NCBI GenBank assembly: GCA_937958075.1
Contig: CALFFB010000075.1
Location: forward strand, 1 to 38,376
From: an uncultured Geobacteraceae bacterium
GTDB lineage: Bacteria > Desulfobacterota > Desulfuromonadia > Desulfuromonadales > Geopsychrobacteraceae
DNA length: 38,376 nucleotides
Direction of reading: 5' to 3'
A program made the translations under genes and the position numbers. The notes under the pieces are model-generated. The model was given only the letters and a program-made list of their open reading frames with translations. It ran no database searches and had not been told where the DNA came from. Of this stretch, positions 31,260 through 38,376 are shown in pieces. Within the stretch, counting starts at the first letter, position 1, and each line of letters begins with the position of its first letter.

Positions 31260-31293
31260 GTAAGGGACTCCATCTGATGATGGAGTCCCTTAC
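31260..31293. repeat. Hairpin 2 in the livK-livH gap
   Basis: A perfect 15-bp stem (31260-31274 with 31279-31293) with a TGAT loop starts 16 bp after the livK stop. There is no T run on the gene strand. It may protect the livK message from 3' decay or slow transcription into livH. Confidence 0.8.
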
Positions 31294-31308
31294 GACGGTC
31301 GGCAGATC

Positions 31309-32424
31309 TTACTGCATTTCAACAAAAGCACCGTTCTCCACCTTGAACACGGAGAAACCGACACCTTCGGCGTCACCCTTTTCATCGAACTTGATATTGC
31401 CAACGGGTGTTTCCACATATTGGGTACGCAGGGCATTGACCACCGCGTCGTAGTCGGTGCTGCCGGCCTTCTCAATGGCGTTGAGCAGGGCCTGGGTCGC
31501 AGCATAGCCTTCCTGGAAGAAGGCGCCCGGCTCAGCACCGTAGGCATCGCGGAAGGATTGAACCGCAGCCTGATTCAGCGGCAGTGCGGAGAGATCCTTG
31601 GGCCCGGTCATGTAAGCGCCTTCAGCAGCGGTTCCGGCGACATTGAGGAAGCTGTCGTCCTTGACACCGTCGTCAGAGATAAAAACGGCATCGACCCGAC
31701 GGCGCTCCAGCTGGGTCACCAGTTTCGAGGCTTCCGGATGGTAGCCACCGAAGATCAGAGAATCTGCATTCTCGCGACGAACCCGCTGGACCACGGACGA
31801 ATAGTCCATGGCGCCGGGGGTAATACCCTCAAACATCACCACTTCGACACCCTTTTCGTCAAGGCGCTGTTTGGCGAACTCGGCAAAGCCGCGACCATAA
31901 TCGCCCCGGTCGTGCAGAACCGCGACCTTTTTGACACCGAGCTTGTCAATAGCATAGTCAACAGCCAGCTTCGCCTGCATGTCGTCGGAGGCGATGGTGC
32001 GGAAAAAGTTGGGATACTCGCCACTCTGGGTCAACGGCGGATTGGTCGCTGATGGGGACATGACCGGAATCTTCGCTTCGCGGTAGATACCGAGAGCCGC
32101 CCGGGTCGCACCGGAACAGATATGCCCCAGCACCACATGGGCGCCGTCGGTGACCAGACGGGTGGCGACATTGGTGGCAATATTGGGATCGCACTGTTCA
32201 TCCTGGATCAGCAGCTCCACCTGTTTGCCCAGCACCCCGCCACGCTCGTTCACTTCTTTGACCACCAGCTGCGCTGCCCGCATGGTCGGAATGCCGTAGG
32301 GGGCCAGGTCTCCACTGTGCGGGCCGGCAACACCCAGTTTGATCGTGTCAGCCATGGCTCCACCAGGAACCAGGACACACAATGCCAGAATCGCTGTCGC
32401 TAAAAACGCACCAACCTTTTTCAT
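31309..32424 (-). CDS. livK: Branched-chain amino-acid ABC transporter substrate-binding protein
   Basis: A 371-residue periplasmic binding protein. A signal peptide is clear (MKKVGAFLATAILALCVLVPGGAMA), with cleavage likely before DTIKLGVAGPHSGDLAPYG. It has the two lobes of the Leu/Ile/Val-binding (Peripla_BP_6) fold, with KVAVLHDRGDYGRGFAEFAKQRLDEKGVEVV and SLIFGGYHPEASKLVTQLERR as typical strands. It captures a branched-chain or related amino acid for LivHMGF. GGAGG lies 6-7 bases before ATG 32424. The gene heads the operon behind a strong promoter. Confidence 0.96.
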   Translation of the reverse strand: MKKVGAFLATAILALCVLVPGGAMADTIKLGVAGPHSGDLAPYGIPTMRAAQLVVKEVNERGGVLGKQVELLIQDEQCDPNIATNVATRLVTDGAHVVLGHICSGATRAALGIYREAKIPVMSPSATNPPLTQSGEYPNFFRTIASDDMQAKLAVDYAIDKLGVKKVAVLHDRGDYGRGFAEFAKQRLDEKGVEVVMFEGITPGAMDYSSVVQRVRRENADSLIFGGYHPEASKLVTQLERRRVDAVFISDDGVKDDSFLNVAGTAAEGAYMTGPKDLSALPLNQAAVQSFRDAYGAEPGAFFQEGYAATQALLNAIEKAGSTDYDAVVNALRTQYVETPVGNIKFDEKGDAEGVGFSVFKVENGAFVEMQ

Positions 32425-32476
32425 CTGTTACCTCCTTGTGAGTTTCATCTGAACAAACATCTTTTTAGAACCAGCA

Positions 32477-32505
32477 TTTATAATGCACCCCAGAAGCGGG
32501 GTCAA
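32477..32505 (-). promoter_or_regulatory. Sigma-70 promoter of the liv operon
   Basis: On the minus strand TTGACC (32500-32505), a 17-bp spacer and TATAAA (32477-32482) lie about 50 bp before livK. A small dyad, ACCCC/GGGGT (32487-32502), sits in the spacer and could be part of an operator. Confidence 0.7.
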
Positions 32506-32548
32506 CAATTTATCACCGGCGCAACCATTTCCCTGCGAATCTTTTGCC

Positions 32549-33211
32549 CTAGCGGCCCAGCAGATCATGACGGAGCCCCTGCCACACCGGTTGCAGATCA
32601 GCCACCGCCATCAGATCCGCCGGAGGGGACTTCTCGATATCGGGCAGCAGCACCACATCCAGCCGCGCACCATCCTTCGCGGCGATGGAATCCGCCACCT
32701 CGACCTGTTGTTGCAACTCGGCCGCGCCATCGACAAAAAAACCCTGGGCCTTGCCCTGATCGTAAAAAATCAGAGTACAGTCCGCGTCGGTATAAACGCG
32801 CAGGCAGGCACTCAGCCCCTCGCTGCTGATCTGCCGTTGCAGACCGGCCACATCCAGTTGCCGCACATCAAGGGCTGACCTCTCGACCGTGCCCCGCAAC
32901 AGGGCATGGAGATGCAGAGCCAGGTCGCTACCGATGTGATAGATATTCAACCGGGCATGGCCGGCGATGGACAGGCTGAAAATGCGCGTCAGGGCGTCAA
33001 AAGCGATAAGACCTGTCCTGTCCTCGCCGTCAAAGACGGCATCGATCAGGTGGCCGTCCTGAAACAGGACAAGCCCTGCCCCTTGCGCGTCATCGAAGCG
33101 CAGGTAGCCGCTGAAGCGGCCGCGACGCAGCTTCTCCATGGCCTGAGGCAGGTTGATGCGCGCCGGATTGACCTGCGGTCGAACGGTTTTACCTCTGGGC
33201 AGGTGCAACAT
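32549..33211 (-). CDS. Uncharacterised protein with DUF4388-like domains
   Basis: A 220-residue cytosolic protein without signal peptide or membrane segment. Residues about 15-70 (INLPQAMEKLRRGRFSGYLRFDDAQGAGLVLFQDGHLIDAVF) resemble DUF4388-type domains. A second, weaker copy appears at about 115-165 (LQRQISSEGLSACLRVYTDADCTLIFYDQGKAQGFFVDG). Such domains occur in deltaproteobacterial signalling proteins, often with unknown partners. ATG 33211 is chosen because GGAGG lies 7 bases upstream; GTG 33214 is possible. It is 63 bp downstream of the ABC-F gene. Function unknown. Confidence 0.6.
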   Translation of the reverse strand: MLHLPRGKTVRPQVNPARINLPQAMEKLRRGRFSGYLRFDDAQGAGLVLFQDGHLIDAVFDGEDRTGLIAFDALTRIFSLSIAGHARLNIYHIGSDLALHLHALLRGTVERSALDVRQLDVAGLQRQISSEGLSACLRVYTDADCTLIFYDQGKAQGFFVDGAAELQQQVEVADSIAAKDGARLDVVLLPDIEKSPPADLMAVADLQPVWQGLRHDLLGR

Positions 33212-33274
33212 CACTGGGCCTCCATCGATTCGTGCGCCGGAAAATCCACACTTTACTGACAGGCAGCTCAGAGT

Positions 33275-35197
33275 TCAAGCCCCCTGCAACTGCTCCCACC
33301 GCTGATACTTCTCTTCGAGCTGATCTTTGCGCTGCTGGTGCTCGCGACTGAGGGTGCGCCACCGCTCCTGATCCTGATACAGCTCCGGCTCGGCCATCTG
33401 CTGCTCCAGCTTCGTCAACTCGTCCTCGGCCCGAGTAATCTCATCCTCAAGCTGGCTCAGCTCACGCTGTCTCCGTTGTTCCTTGCGCTGTTCCTCCTTG
33501 CGCTCGGCATGGGCCCTGATCCGCTGTTCCTTCTCCTCATGCTGGCCGTTGCCACCGTCCCTGTCCATCTGTTGCTCAACGCGCTTGAGGCTGTGGCTGA
33601 CATCGCCGACTTCCTGCCGGGCAACGAGAAAGTCCGCGTAGTTCCCCGGATAAGAGTCAATTCTGCCGGCGCCGACGCTGATCACCCGGGTGGCCAGAGC
33701 ATCGACAAAATAACGATCATGCGAAACAAAAACAATGGTGCCGCTGTATTTTCTCAAGGCCTCAAGAAGGACCTGTTTCGATTGCAGGTCCAGGTGGTTG
33801 GTCGGCTCGTCGAGGAGCAGCAGATTGGCCGGACGCAGCAGCAGTTTGGCCAGGGCCAGTCGGTTACGCTCACCGCCCGACAAAACCCGCACCGGTTTGT
33901 CTATATCGTCCCCTGAGAACAGAAAGGCCCCGAGAATATTGCGCAGCTTCGGCACCATGGGGACCGGCGCGTCCGCCAGAATTTCCTCATAAACACTGCG
34001 GGACCCATCCAGGGTTACCGCCTGATCCTGGGCGAAATAGGCCTGGGCCAGATTGTGACCTTCCTGGCGCGTGCCGGCAACCGGCGCCTCAACCCCGGAC
34101 AAAAGGCGCATCAGGGTCGACTTGCCCGCGCCGTTGGGGCCGACAAGGGCGACACGCTCCCCCTGCAGGATATCCAGATCGATATTTTCCAGCACTTTCA
34201 GGTTTCCATAATGCTGGGATGCCGCTTTCAGACTCAGGGCAATGCGCCCCCCTTTGGGCGGCGGAGGGAAGGTGAAGGCAATCTTCTTCCGCTCCGGCGG
34301 CAGACAGATGCGTTCGATTTTTTCCAGCTGCTTGACCCGGCTCTGAACCTGAGACGCCTTGTTGGCCTGATAACGGAAGCGGCTGATGAAGGCCTCGATC
34401 CGGGCAATCTCTTCATCCTGCTGCTGTTTGGCCGCCTTCAGCGCGGCGATCCGCTCGTCCCGTGCCTGGATGTAACGGCTGTAATTGCCGGGGTATTCCG
34501 TCAGACTGCCGTTCCAGATTTCAACAATCCGAGTCACGACCTGATCGAGAAAATACCTGTCATGGGAGACCAGCACCACGGCAAAGGGATAGTTCTGCAG
34601 GTAGCCTTCAAGCCAGTCCCGCGCCGGCAGGTCGAGGTGATTGGTCGGTTCATCAAGGAGCAGCAGATTGGGTCGTTGCAGCAACAATTTCGCCAGGGCG
34701 ATCCGCATCTGCCAGCCACCGGAAAAGTGTTCGCAGGGACGGTCAAAATCGTCCTGACTGAAGCCGAGACCATGGAGGACGCGCCCGACCTCAGCTTCCA
34801 TCTGATAACCGCCGCGCTGTTCGAACTGCTGTTGCAGCTCGGCGTAATGGCTCAAGACATCCGCTGAACTGTCTGCCGACAAGGTCCGCTCCAGCCCCTG
34901 CAATTCCCGCTGCAGTTGCTGCAGATGAATCAAGGCGCTCTGTGTTTCCGCGAACAGGGACCGATCCCGGTGGACCAGCCCTTCCTGAGGGAGATAACCG
35001 AAGGTTGTTCCCTTGGCGATCTGGACCGTGCCCGCGTCGGCTTCCACCAACCCGGCCAGGAGTTTCAGCAGCGTCGACTTACCGGCGCCGTTGGCACCGC
35101 ACAAACCGATACGATCCGTAGGACGGATATGCCAGTCGATGGCGGCAAACAAGCGACGATCCGCAAAATATTTTTCAATACCTCTGAGTTGCAGCAT
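33275..35197 (-). CDS. ABC-F family ATPase
   Basis: A 640-residue soluble protein with two ABC domains and no membrane part. The first has Walker A GANGAGKST (K40), signature FSGGWQMRIALAK and Walker B LLLLDEPTNHLDLPAR. The second has GPNGAGKST, LSGGERNRLALAK and LLLLDEPTNHLDLQSK. The inter-domain linker helices (about 240-300) and a long C-terminal coiled coil, rich in Glu, Arg and Gln, match the YheS/Uup-like ABC-F translation factors that act at the ribosomal E site. The start is taken as ATG 35197, where the conserved sequence begins (MLQLRGIEKYF). No Shine-Dalgarno sequence is visible before it. A longer frame up to 35308 would cross the upstream terminator and is unlikely. Confidence 0.92.
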   Translation of the reverse strand: MLQLRGIEKYFADRRLFAAIDWHIRPTDRIGLCGANGAGKSTLLKLLAGLVEADAGTVQIAKGTTFGYLPQEGLVHRDRSLFAETQSALIHLQQLQRELQGLERTLSADSSADVLSHYAELQQQFEQRGGYQMEAEVGRVLHGLGFSQDDFDRPCEHFSGGWQMRIALAKLLLQRPNLLLLDEPTNHLDLPARDWLEGYLQNYPFAVVLVSHDRYFLDQVVTRIVEIWNGSLTEYPGNYSRYIQARDERIAALKAAKQQQDEEIARIEAFISRFRYQANKASQVQSRVKQLEKIERICLPPERKKIAFTFPPPPKGGRIALSLKAASQHYGNLKVLENIDLDILQGERVALVGPNGAGKSTLMRLLSGVEAPVAGTRQEGHNLAQAYFAQDQAVTLDGSRSVYEEILADAPVPMVPKLRNILGAFLFSGDDIDKPVRVLSGGERNRLALAKLLLRPANLLLLDEPTNHLDLQSKQVLLEALRKYSGTIVFVSHDRYFVDALATRVISVGAGRIDSYPGNYADFLVARQEVGDVSHSLKRVEQQMDRDGGNGQHEEKEQRIRAHAERKEEQRKEQRRQRELSQLEDEITRAEDELTKLEQQMAEPELYQDQERWRTLSREHQQRKDQLEEKYQRWEQLQGA

Positions 35198-35240
35198 AGT
35201 CGTTAAAACAATTCGATAAAAGAGAAAGAAAGCCGTGCCA

Positions 35241-35270
35241 CTTATACACCAATGAACAGCTTTCGGGCAA
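35241..35270 (-). promoter_or_regulatory. Putative promoter of the ABC-F gene
   Basis: On the minus strand TTGCCC (35265-35270), an 18-bp spacer and TATAAG (35241-35246) resemble a sigma-70 promoter. Its -35 overlaps the T run of the preceding terminator. Confidence 0.4.
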
Positions 35271-35309
35271 AAAAATGGAGGCCGCCATATCATCATGGCA
35301 GCCTCCATT
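35269..35309 (-). terminator. Intrinsic terminator of the cytidylate-kinase-like gene
   Basis: A stem pairs 35301-35309 with 35274-35282 and 35295-35299 with 35284-35288, with one mismatch and a 6-nt loop. It is followed on the minus strand by seven Ts (35275-35269). Confidence 0.85.
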
Positions 35310-35367
35310 GTCCACAGGTCCCGTTCGCACCGACGATTCCAGAGCCTGACGATCCCTTCTCTTTGTT

Positions 35368-36063
35368 CTAATTGAAATAACGCACCATGTATTCTTCGAT
35401 GACCTCGGCGATCTTCGCTTCGTTCAGCCGCGCATTGTTGATAATCAGATGATACAGGTTCGGCTCCTCCACCTTCTGCTGGACAAAACGCTTGATAAAA
35501 TCCTCCCGCTGGTTTTGCAGCCGCGCAATATAATCACGCGCTTCAGCTGGTGACATGCCGTGAGTTTTGACCACCTTGTTGACCCGGAATTCCTGGGGAG
35601 CCACCAACCGCAGGTGGATGCAGTTGTCCAGATCCTGGGTCACGTGGGTTGCTCCACGCCCCACCAGGATGCAGTTGCCGCGTTCGGCAAAACCACGGAT
35701 CACCCGGCGCATGTGGGTGAAAATTTCCGTTTCTTCCGCCCTGCTGTGATCAAGAAACATGGAAAAGACAGCTTTCATTGACGCCGGGGTATCCTGCGAC
35801 TTTTCGATCTGCTCGACACTGTAGCCGGACAGCCTGGCGACCTCATCGATCACCTGCCGCCCGACAACCAGCCAGGGTTCTCCGGCAGCGCGCGCATTAA
35901 GCCGACGGGCCAGAGCCTCGGCCACCGGATAGGCCTGACAGCCGAACTCGCGCGTCAGGGTAAAACAGGGGGCCGGCTTGGTCTTGTCGGCCACCTGCTG
36001 CAGCTTGTGCCAGGCCTGCAGCTTGGCTTCCATCTGTGGTGTCCAGAAATTATTGATCGGCAT
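35368..36063 (-). CDS. Cytidylate kinase-like family protein
   Basis: A 231-residue protein of the cytidylate-kinase-like (PF13189) family. The N-terminal TLTREFGCQAYPVAEALARRLN replaces a classical P-loop, as usual in this family. RGNCILVGRGATHVTQDLDNCIHLRLVAP and FRVNKVVKTHGMSPAEARDYIARLQNQREDFIKRF follow, with NLYHLIINNARL near the end. It may phosphorylate a nucleotide or another small molecule; the substrate is not established. GGAGGAG lies just before ATG 36063. It is a single gene ended by the terminator at 35269-35309. Confidence 0.85.
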   Translation of the reverse strand: MPINNFWTPQMEAKLQAWHKLQQVADKTKPAPCFTLTREFGCQAYPVAEALARRLNARAAGEPWLVVGRQVIDEVARLSGYSVEQIEKSQDTPASMKAVFSMFLDHSRAEETEIFTHMRRVIRGFAERGNCILVGRGATHVTQDLDNCIHLRLVAPQEFRVNKVVKTHGMSPAEARDYIARLQNQREDFIKRFVQQKVEEPNLYHLIINNARLNEAKIAEVIEEYMVRYFN

Positions 36064-36239
36064 ATCTCCTCCTTGACCTTAAAGTCCGCAAGATAATCCC
36101 AACAAGATCCGGTTGATCGGAAGGTTTCGTTGCTTATAGATTATCATATCCGGCCACCAGGGGAAAATTGCCCGCCACCCAAGGGACAGGCCATCAACAG
36201 CAACGCAACTTTTACATATTCCTGATGATAGAACTCTGC

Positions 36240-36474
36240 TATAGTTCAGACGTGTGACGAATTCTTCTTTTACGCCTCCGCCTGCTCACTCCGGCGTCGA
36301 GGCGTAAAATGAACGTGGTTTTTCATCCGGCAGGCAGCCATCCGGAATTGCCCTGCGGATTTTCATTTATTCCTCAAGCAGCTCACCAGAAGAAGACCCC
36401 GCAGCAGCGGTGAGGTCCTTCGGGTGGCGGTGTTTGAGAGTGCTGTGACACACAGCGGAAAGGTTATTTCAGCC
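36240..36474 (+). promoter_or_regulatory. Structured 5' leader of the RNase E/G gene
   Basis: TATAGT (36240-36245) is a likely -10, giving a leader of about 220 nt. It can form TTTTACGCCTC (36268-36278) with GAGGCGTAAAA (36299-36309), a perfect 11-bp stem capped by CGCC/GGCG. A second stem forms between ATCC-GCAGG near 36326 and CCTGC-GGAT near 36360, and a CTCACC/GGTGAG pair lies near 36383-36415. The start codon has only a weak purine stretch upstream. Leaders of rne genes can be cleaved by RNase E itself for autoregulation; that is an inference here. The first part of the 36064-36474 gap shows no gene. Confidence 0.5.
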
Positions 36475-38376
36475 ATGAGCAAGAAAATGCTGATCAACGC
36501 CTCCCATCCGGAGGAAAACCGGGTGGCAATTGTCGTTGATGGAATTTTGAGCGAGCTCGACATTGAGCTCTCAGAGCAGCAACTCACCAGGGGCAATATC
36601 TACAAAGCGGTGGTCGCCCGGGTCGAAACCGGGCTGCAGGCCGCTTTTGTTGATTATGGCGCGGACAAGCCCGGCTTCCTGCAGATCAGCGAAATCCATC
36701 CCAGCCTCTATCCCGCCAAAAGCGACAGCAGGGGCCGGCCGCGCATCGCCGACATCCTCAAGCGCGGTCAGGAAATCCTGATACAGGTGGTCAAGGAGGA
36801 GCGGGGCAACAAGGGTGCCGCCCTGACCACTTTTTTGTCCCTGCCCGGACGCTACATGGTGCTCATGCCCGACAGCACCACCAAGGGTGTTTCCCGCAAA
36901 ATCACCGAAGAGTCCCAGCGCAAAACCCTGAAGAAAACCATGGAAGAGCTCAACCTGCCGGAACAGATGGGCTATATTGTCCGCACCGCCGGTATCGGCA
37001 AGGACAAGGAGGAACTCAAACGCGACTTTGACTACCTGGTCCGCCTTTACCAGGGCATCGTTGGTCGCAAGGATCAGGTCAAGGCACCGGCGCAGCTCTA
37101 CCAGGAGTCCAACCTTGTTATCCGCTCCATCCGCGATTATTTCAGTACCGACATGGATGAAGTCCTGGTCGATGACGAACAGGTCTACCGGGATACCAAG
37201 GATTTCTTTGCCCTGGTCATGCCGGAGTTGTCCCACCTGGTCAAGCGCCACCGCGAGCGGCGCCCCATCTTCTCCCGTTATCAGATCGAGGAGCAGATCG
37301 ACGCCCTGTCCAGAAACCAGATTCCCCTGGCGTCCGGCGGGTCCATTGTCATCGATCCGACAGAAGCGCTGGTGGCCATCGATGTCAACTCAGGGAAGAT
37401 GTCCGGGGAAAGCGGCATTGAAGCCACCGCCCTGAAGACCAACCTGGAAGCAGCGGCGGAAGTCGGCCGTCAGCTGCGCCTGCGCGATCTCGGCGGGCTG
37501 ATCGTTATCGATTTCATCGACATGCGCGACCGCAAGCATATCCGTGAAGTCGAGCAGGAGCTGCGCAAGGCCCTGAAAAACGACAAAGCCAAAGTCTCTG
37601 TCGGCAAGATCAGCCAGTTTGGTCTGCTGGAAATGAGTCGCCAGCGCATCAAAGCGGTTCTCAGCGTCGGCTCCTACCGCCCCTGCCCCCATTGCCGGGG
37701 CGTTGGACGCATCAAAAGCGTCGAGGCTCAGGCCGTCAATTTTCTCCGACAGGCCCATACCGCAGCCGCCAAAGGGCAGATAACCCATCTTGAGGCACGG
37801 GTTCCCTACGATGTCGCCAACTACCTGCTGAATCAGAAGCGCGCCACAATCGGCCAACTGGAAAAGGACCTTGGCCTGAACATTGCGATTTTCGGACGCA
37901 CGGACCTGCTGCCCGGCGAGCTTGAGCTTGAAACCTTCAAGCGGGAGTCCGAAGCGCCCAGGCCGGAAGACGCTCCGGTCACCCACGCTAATCAGATTGA
38001 ATCGGCACTGGCCCAGGCCAAGGAGAATGACGACCTGCCGCCGGCGGCTCAACTCGCCGACGAGACAACGTCTCAGACCGCACCCCCAGCCTCCGACGAA
38101 AAACCTCAGAACGAGGAGGCGCCGAAGAAAAGACGGCGCAGACGGCGCAAAAAGCCGGCCAAAACCGAAACCGTTGACAGCGCCGCACCCGACACGGACA
38201 AGACATCCGCCGAACAGACGGCTGATCCGGGTACCGAGACCGCAGCAGCGGCAGCAGAAACCCGGCAGTCTGAGAATGCCGGAGAAAGCCCCGAGCAGCA
38301 GACACCCCGGCCCAGTGATGGACCAGCGGCTGAAGCGCAGCCCGCTGCCGAGGAAAAACCCAAACGTGCCCGCAGA
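36475..38376 (+). CDS. rne: Ribonuclease E/G (3' end cut by window edge)
   Basis: The frame opens at ATG 36475 and runs 634 codons to the right edge without a stop. Residues about 35-125 are an S1 RNA-binding domain (RGNIYKAVVARVETGLQAAFVDYG). The catalytic Mg-binding Asp residues are D303 (VAIDVNSG) and D346 (LIVIDFIDM). The Zn-link Cys are C404 and C407 (CPHC). All four numbers equal those of E. coli RNase E. After about residue 500 the chain becomes low complexity, rich in Ala, Glu, Pro and Lys/Arg (KKRRRRRRKK), as in the disordered RNA- and degradosome-binding tail. The enzyme cuts single-stranded RNA in mRNA decay and rRNA/tRNA maturation. The long tail favours RNase E over RNase G. Confidence 0.95.
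   Translation, partial: MSKKMLINASHPEENRVAIVVDGILSELDIELSEQQLTRGNIYKAVVARVETGLQAAFVDYGADKPGFLQISEIHPSLYPAKSDSRGRPRIADILKRGQEILIQVVKEERGNKGAALTTFLSLPGRYMVLMPDSTTKGVSRKITEESQRKTLKKTMEELNLPEQMGYIVRTAGIGKDKEELKRDFDYLVRLYQGIVGRKDQVKAPAQLYQESNLVIRSIRDYFSTDMDEVLVDDEQVYRDTKDFFALVMPELSHLVKRHRERRPIFSRYQIEEQIDALSRNQIPLASGGSIVIDPTEALVAIDVNSGKMSGESGIEATALKTNLEAAAEVGRQLRLRDLGGLIVIDFIDMRDRKHIREVEQELRKALKNDKAKVSVGKISQFGLLEMSRQRIKAVLSVGSYRPCPHCRGVGRIKSVEAQAVNFLRQAHTAAAKGQITHLEARVPYDVANYLLNQKRATIGQLEKDLGLNIAIFGRTDLLPGELELETFKRESEAPRPEDAPVTHANQIESALAQAKENDDLPPAAQLADETTSQTAPPASDEKPQNEEAPKKRRRRRRKKPAKTETVDSAAPDTDKTSAEQTADPGTETAAAAAETRQSENAGESPEQQTPRPSDGPAAEAQPAAEEKPKRARR

Noticed and set aside
1..38376. tRNA or rRNA genes, CRISPR arrays, insertion sequences, prophage or attachment sites.
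   Set aside because: No cloverleaf, repeat-spacer pattern, transposase, integrase or phage gene was seen in any intergenic stretch or frame examined.

Overview
The window looks like a piece of a chromosome from an anaerobic or microaerophilic deltaproteobacterium, most likely in the Desulfuromonadales (Desulfuromonas/Pelobacter/Geobacter relatives). The base composition is moderately GC-rich. The gene set fits this group: class II desulfoferrodoxin beside cytochrome bd, a YgiQ-type radical SAM protein, a MshEN-receiver fusion, a second EF-G-like GTPase, and a Liv-type ABC operon. Placement at order level is inference from gene content; no rRNA or other taxonomic marker is present. I see no insertion sequences, prophage, CRISPR arrays or tRNAs. 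The region reads as core chromosome with housekeeping and stress genes.

Layout. 1-2668 (minus): cydAB, with cydB cut at the left edge. 2965-4797 (plus): YgiQ-family radical SAM. 5105-9777 (plus): a two-gene biotin-dependent acyl-CoA carboxylase (carboxyltransferase, then an unusually long and divergent biotin carboxylase with a C-terminal biotin domain), closed by a 20-bp perfect terminator hairpin. 9873-10253 (minus): superoxide reductase. 10462-10708 (plus): a rod-like structured RNA with its own TATAAT box and terminator, best explained as 6S RNA. 10735-14154 (plus): TraB-family membrane protein, rhomboid protease, YbaK deacylase and a sirtuin. 14274-15113 (plus): MshEN domain fused to a receiver whose phosphoacceptor Asp is Glu. 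15143-23938 (minus): nadC, birA, coaX, EF-G-like, SPOR protein, an uncharacterised helical-repeat protein, mogA and an M24 peptidase. 24204-25061 (plus): coiled-coil OmpA-family lipoprotein. 25077-32424 (minus): livK-H-M-G-F followed by an EamA transporter and an aldehyde dehydrogenase. 32549-36063 (minus): a DUF4388-like protein, an ABC-F ATPase and a cytidylate-kinase-like protein. 36475 to the right edge (plus): RNase E/G with a long structured leader, cut by the window.

How the genes work together. Cytochrome bd and superoxide reductase are a typical oxygen-defence pair in anaerobes. BirA, encoded here, would biotinylate the carboxylase encoded 13 kb away. nadC-birA-coaX form a cofactor block (NAD, biotin attachment, CoA). 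6S RNA and RNase E, if correctly identified, are two global RNA-level regulators. livKHMGF is a complete branched-chain or related amino-acid importer, with two hairpins in the livK-livH gap that could set stoichiometry.

Most worth a second look: the MshEN-pseudoreceiver fusion and the symmetric operator-like repeat around its promoter, the 6S RNA candidate, the divergent biotin carboxylase, the structured rne leader, and several perfect inverted repeats placed on promoters (cydA/ygiQ, dfx, mogA/M24). No clearly new multi-gene system is obvious. Start codons were re-chosen by ribosome-binding sites where the longest reading frame was implausible.
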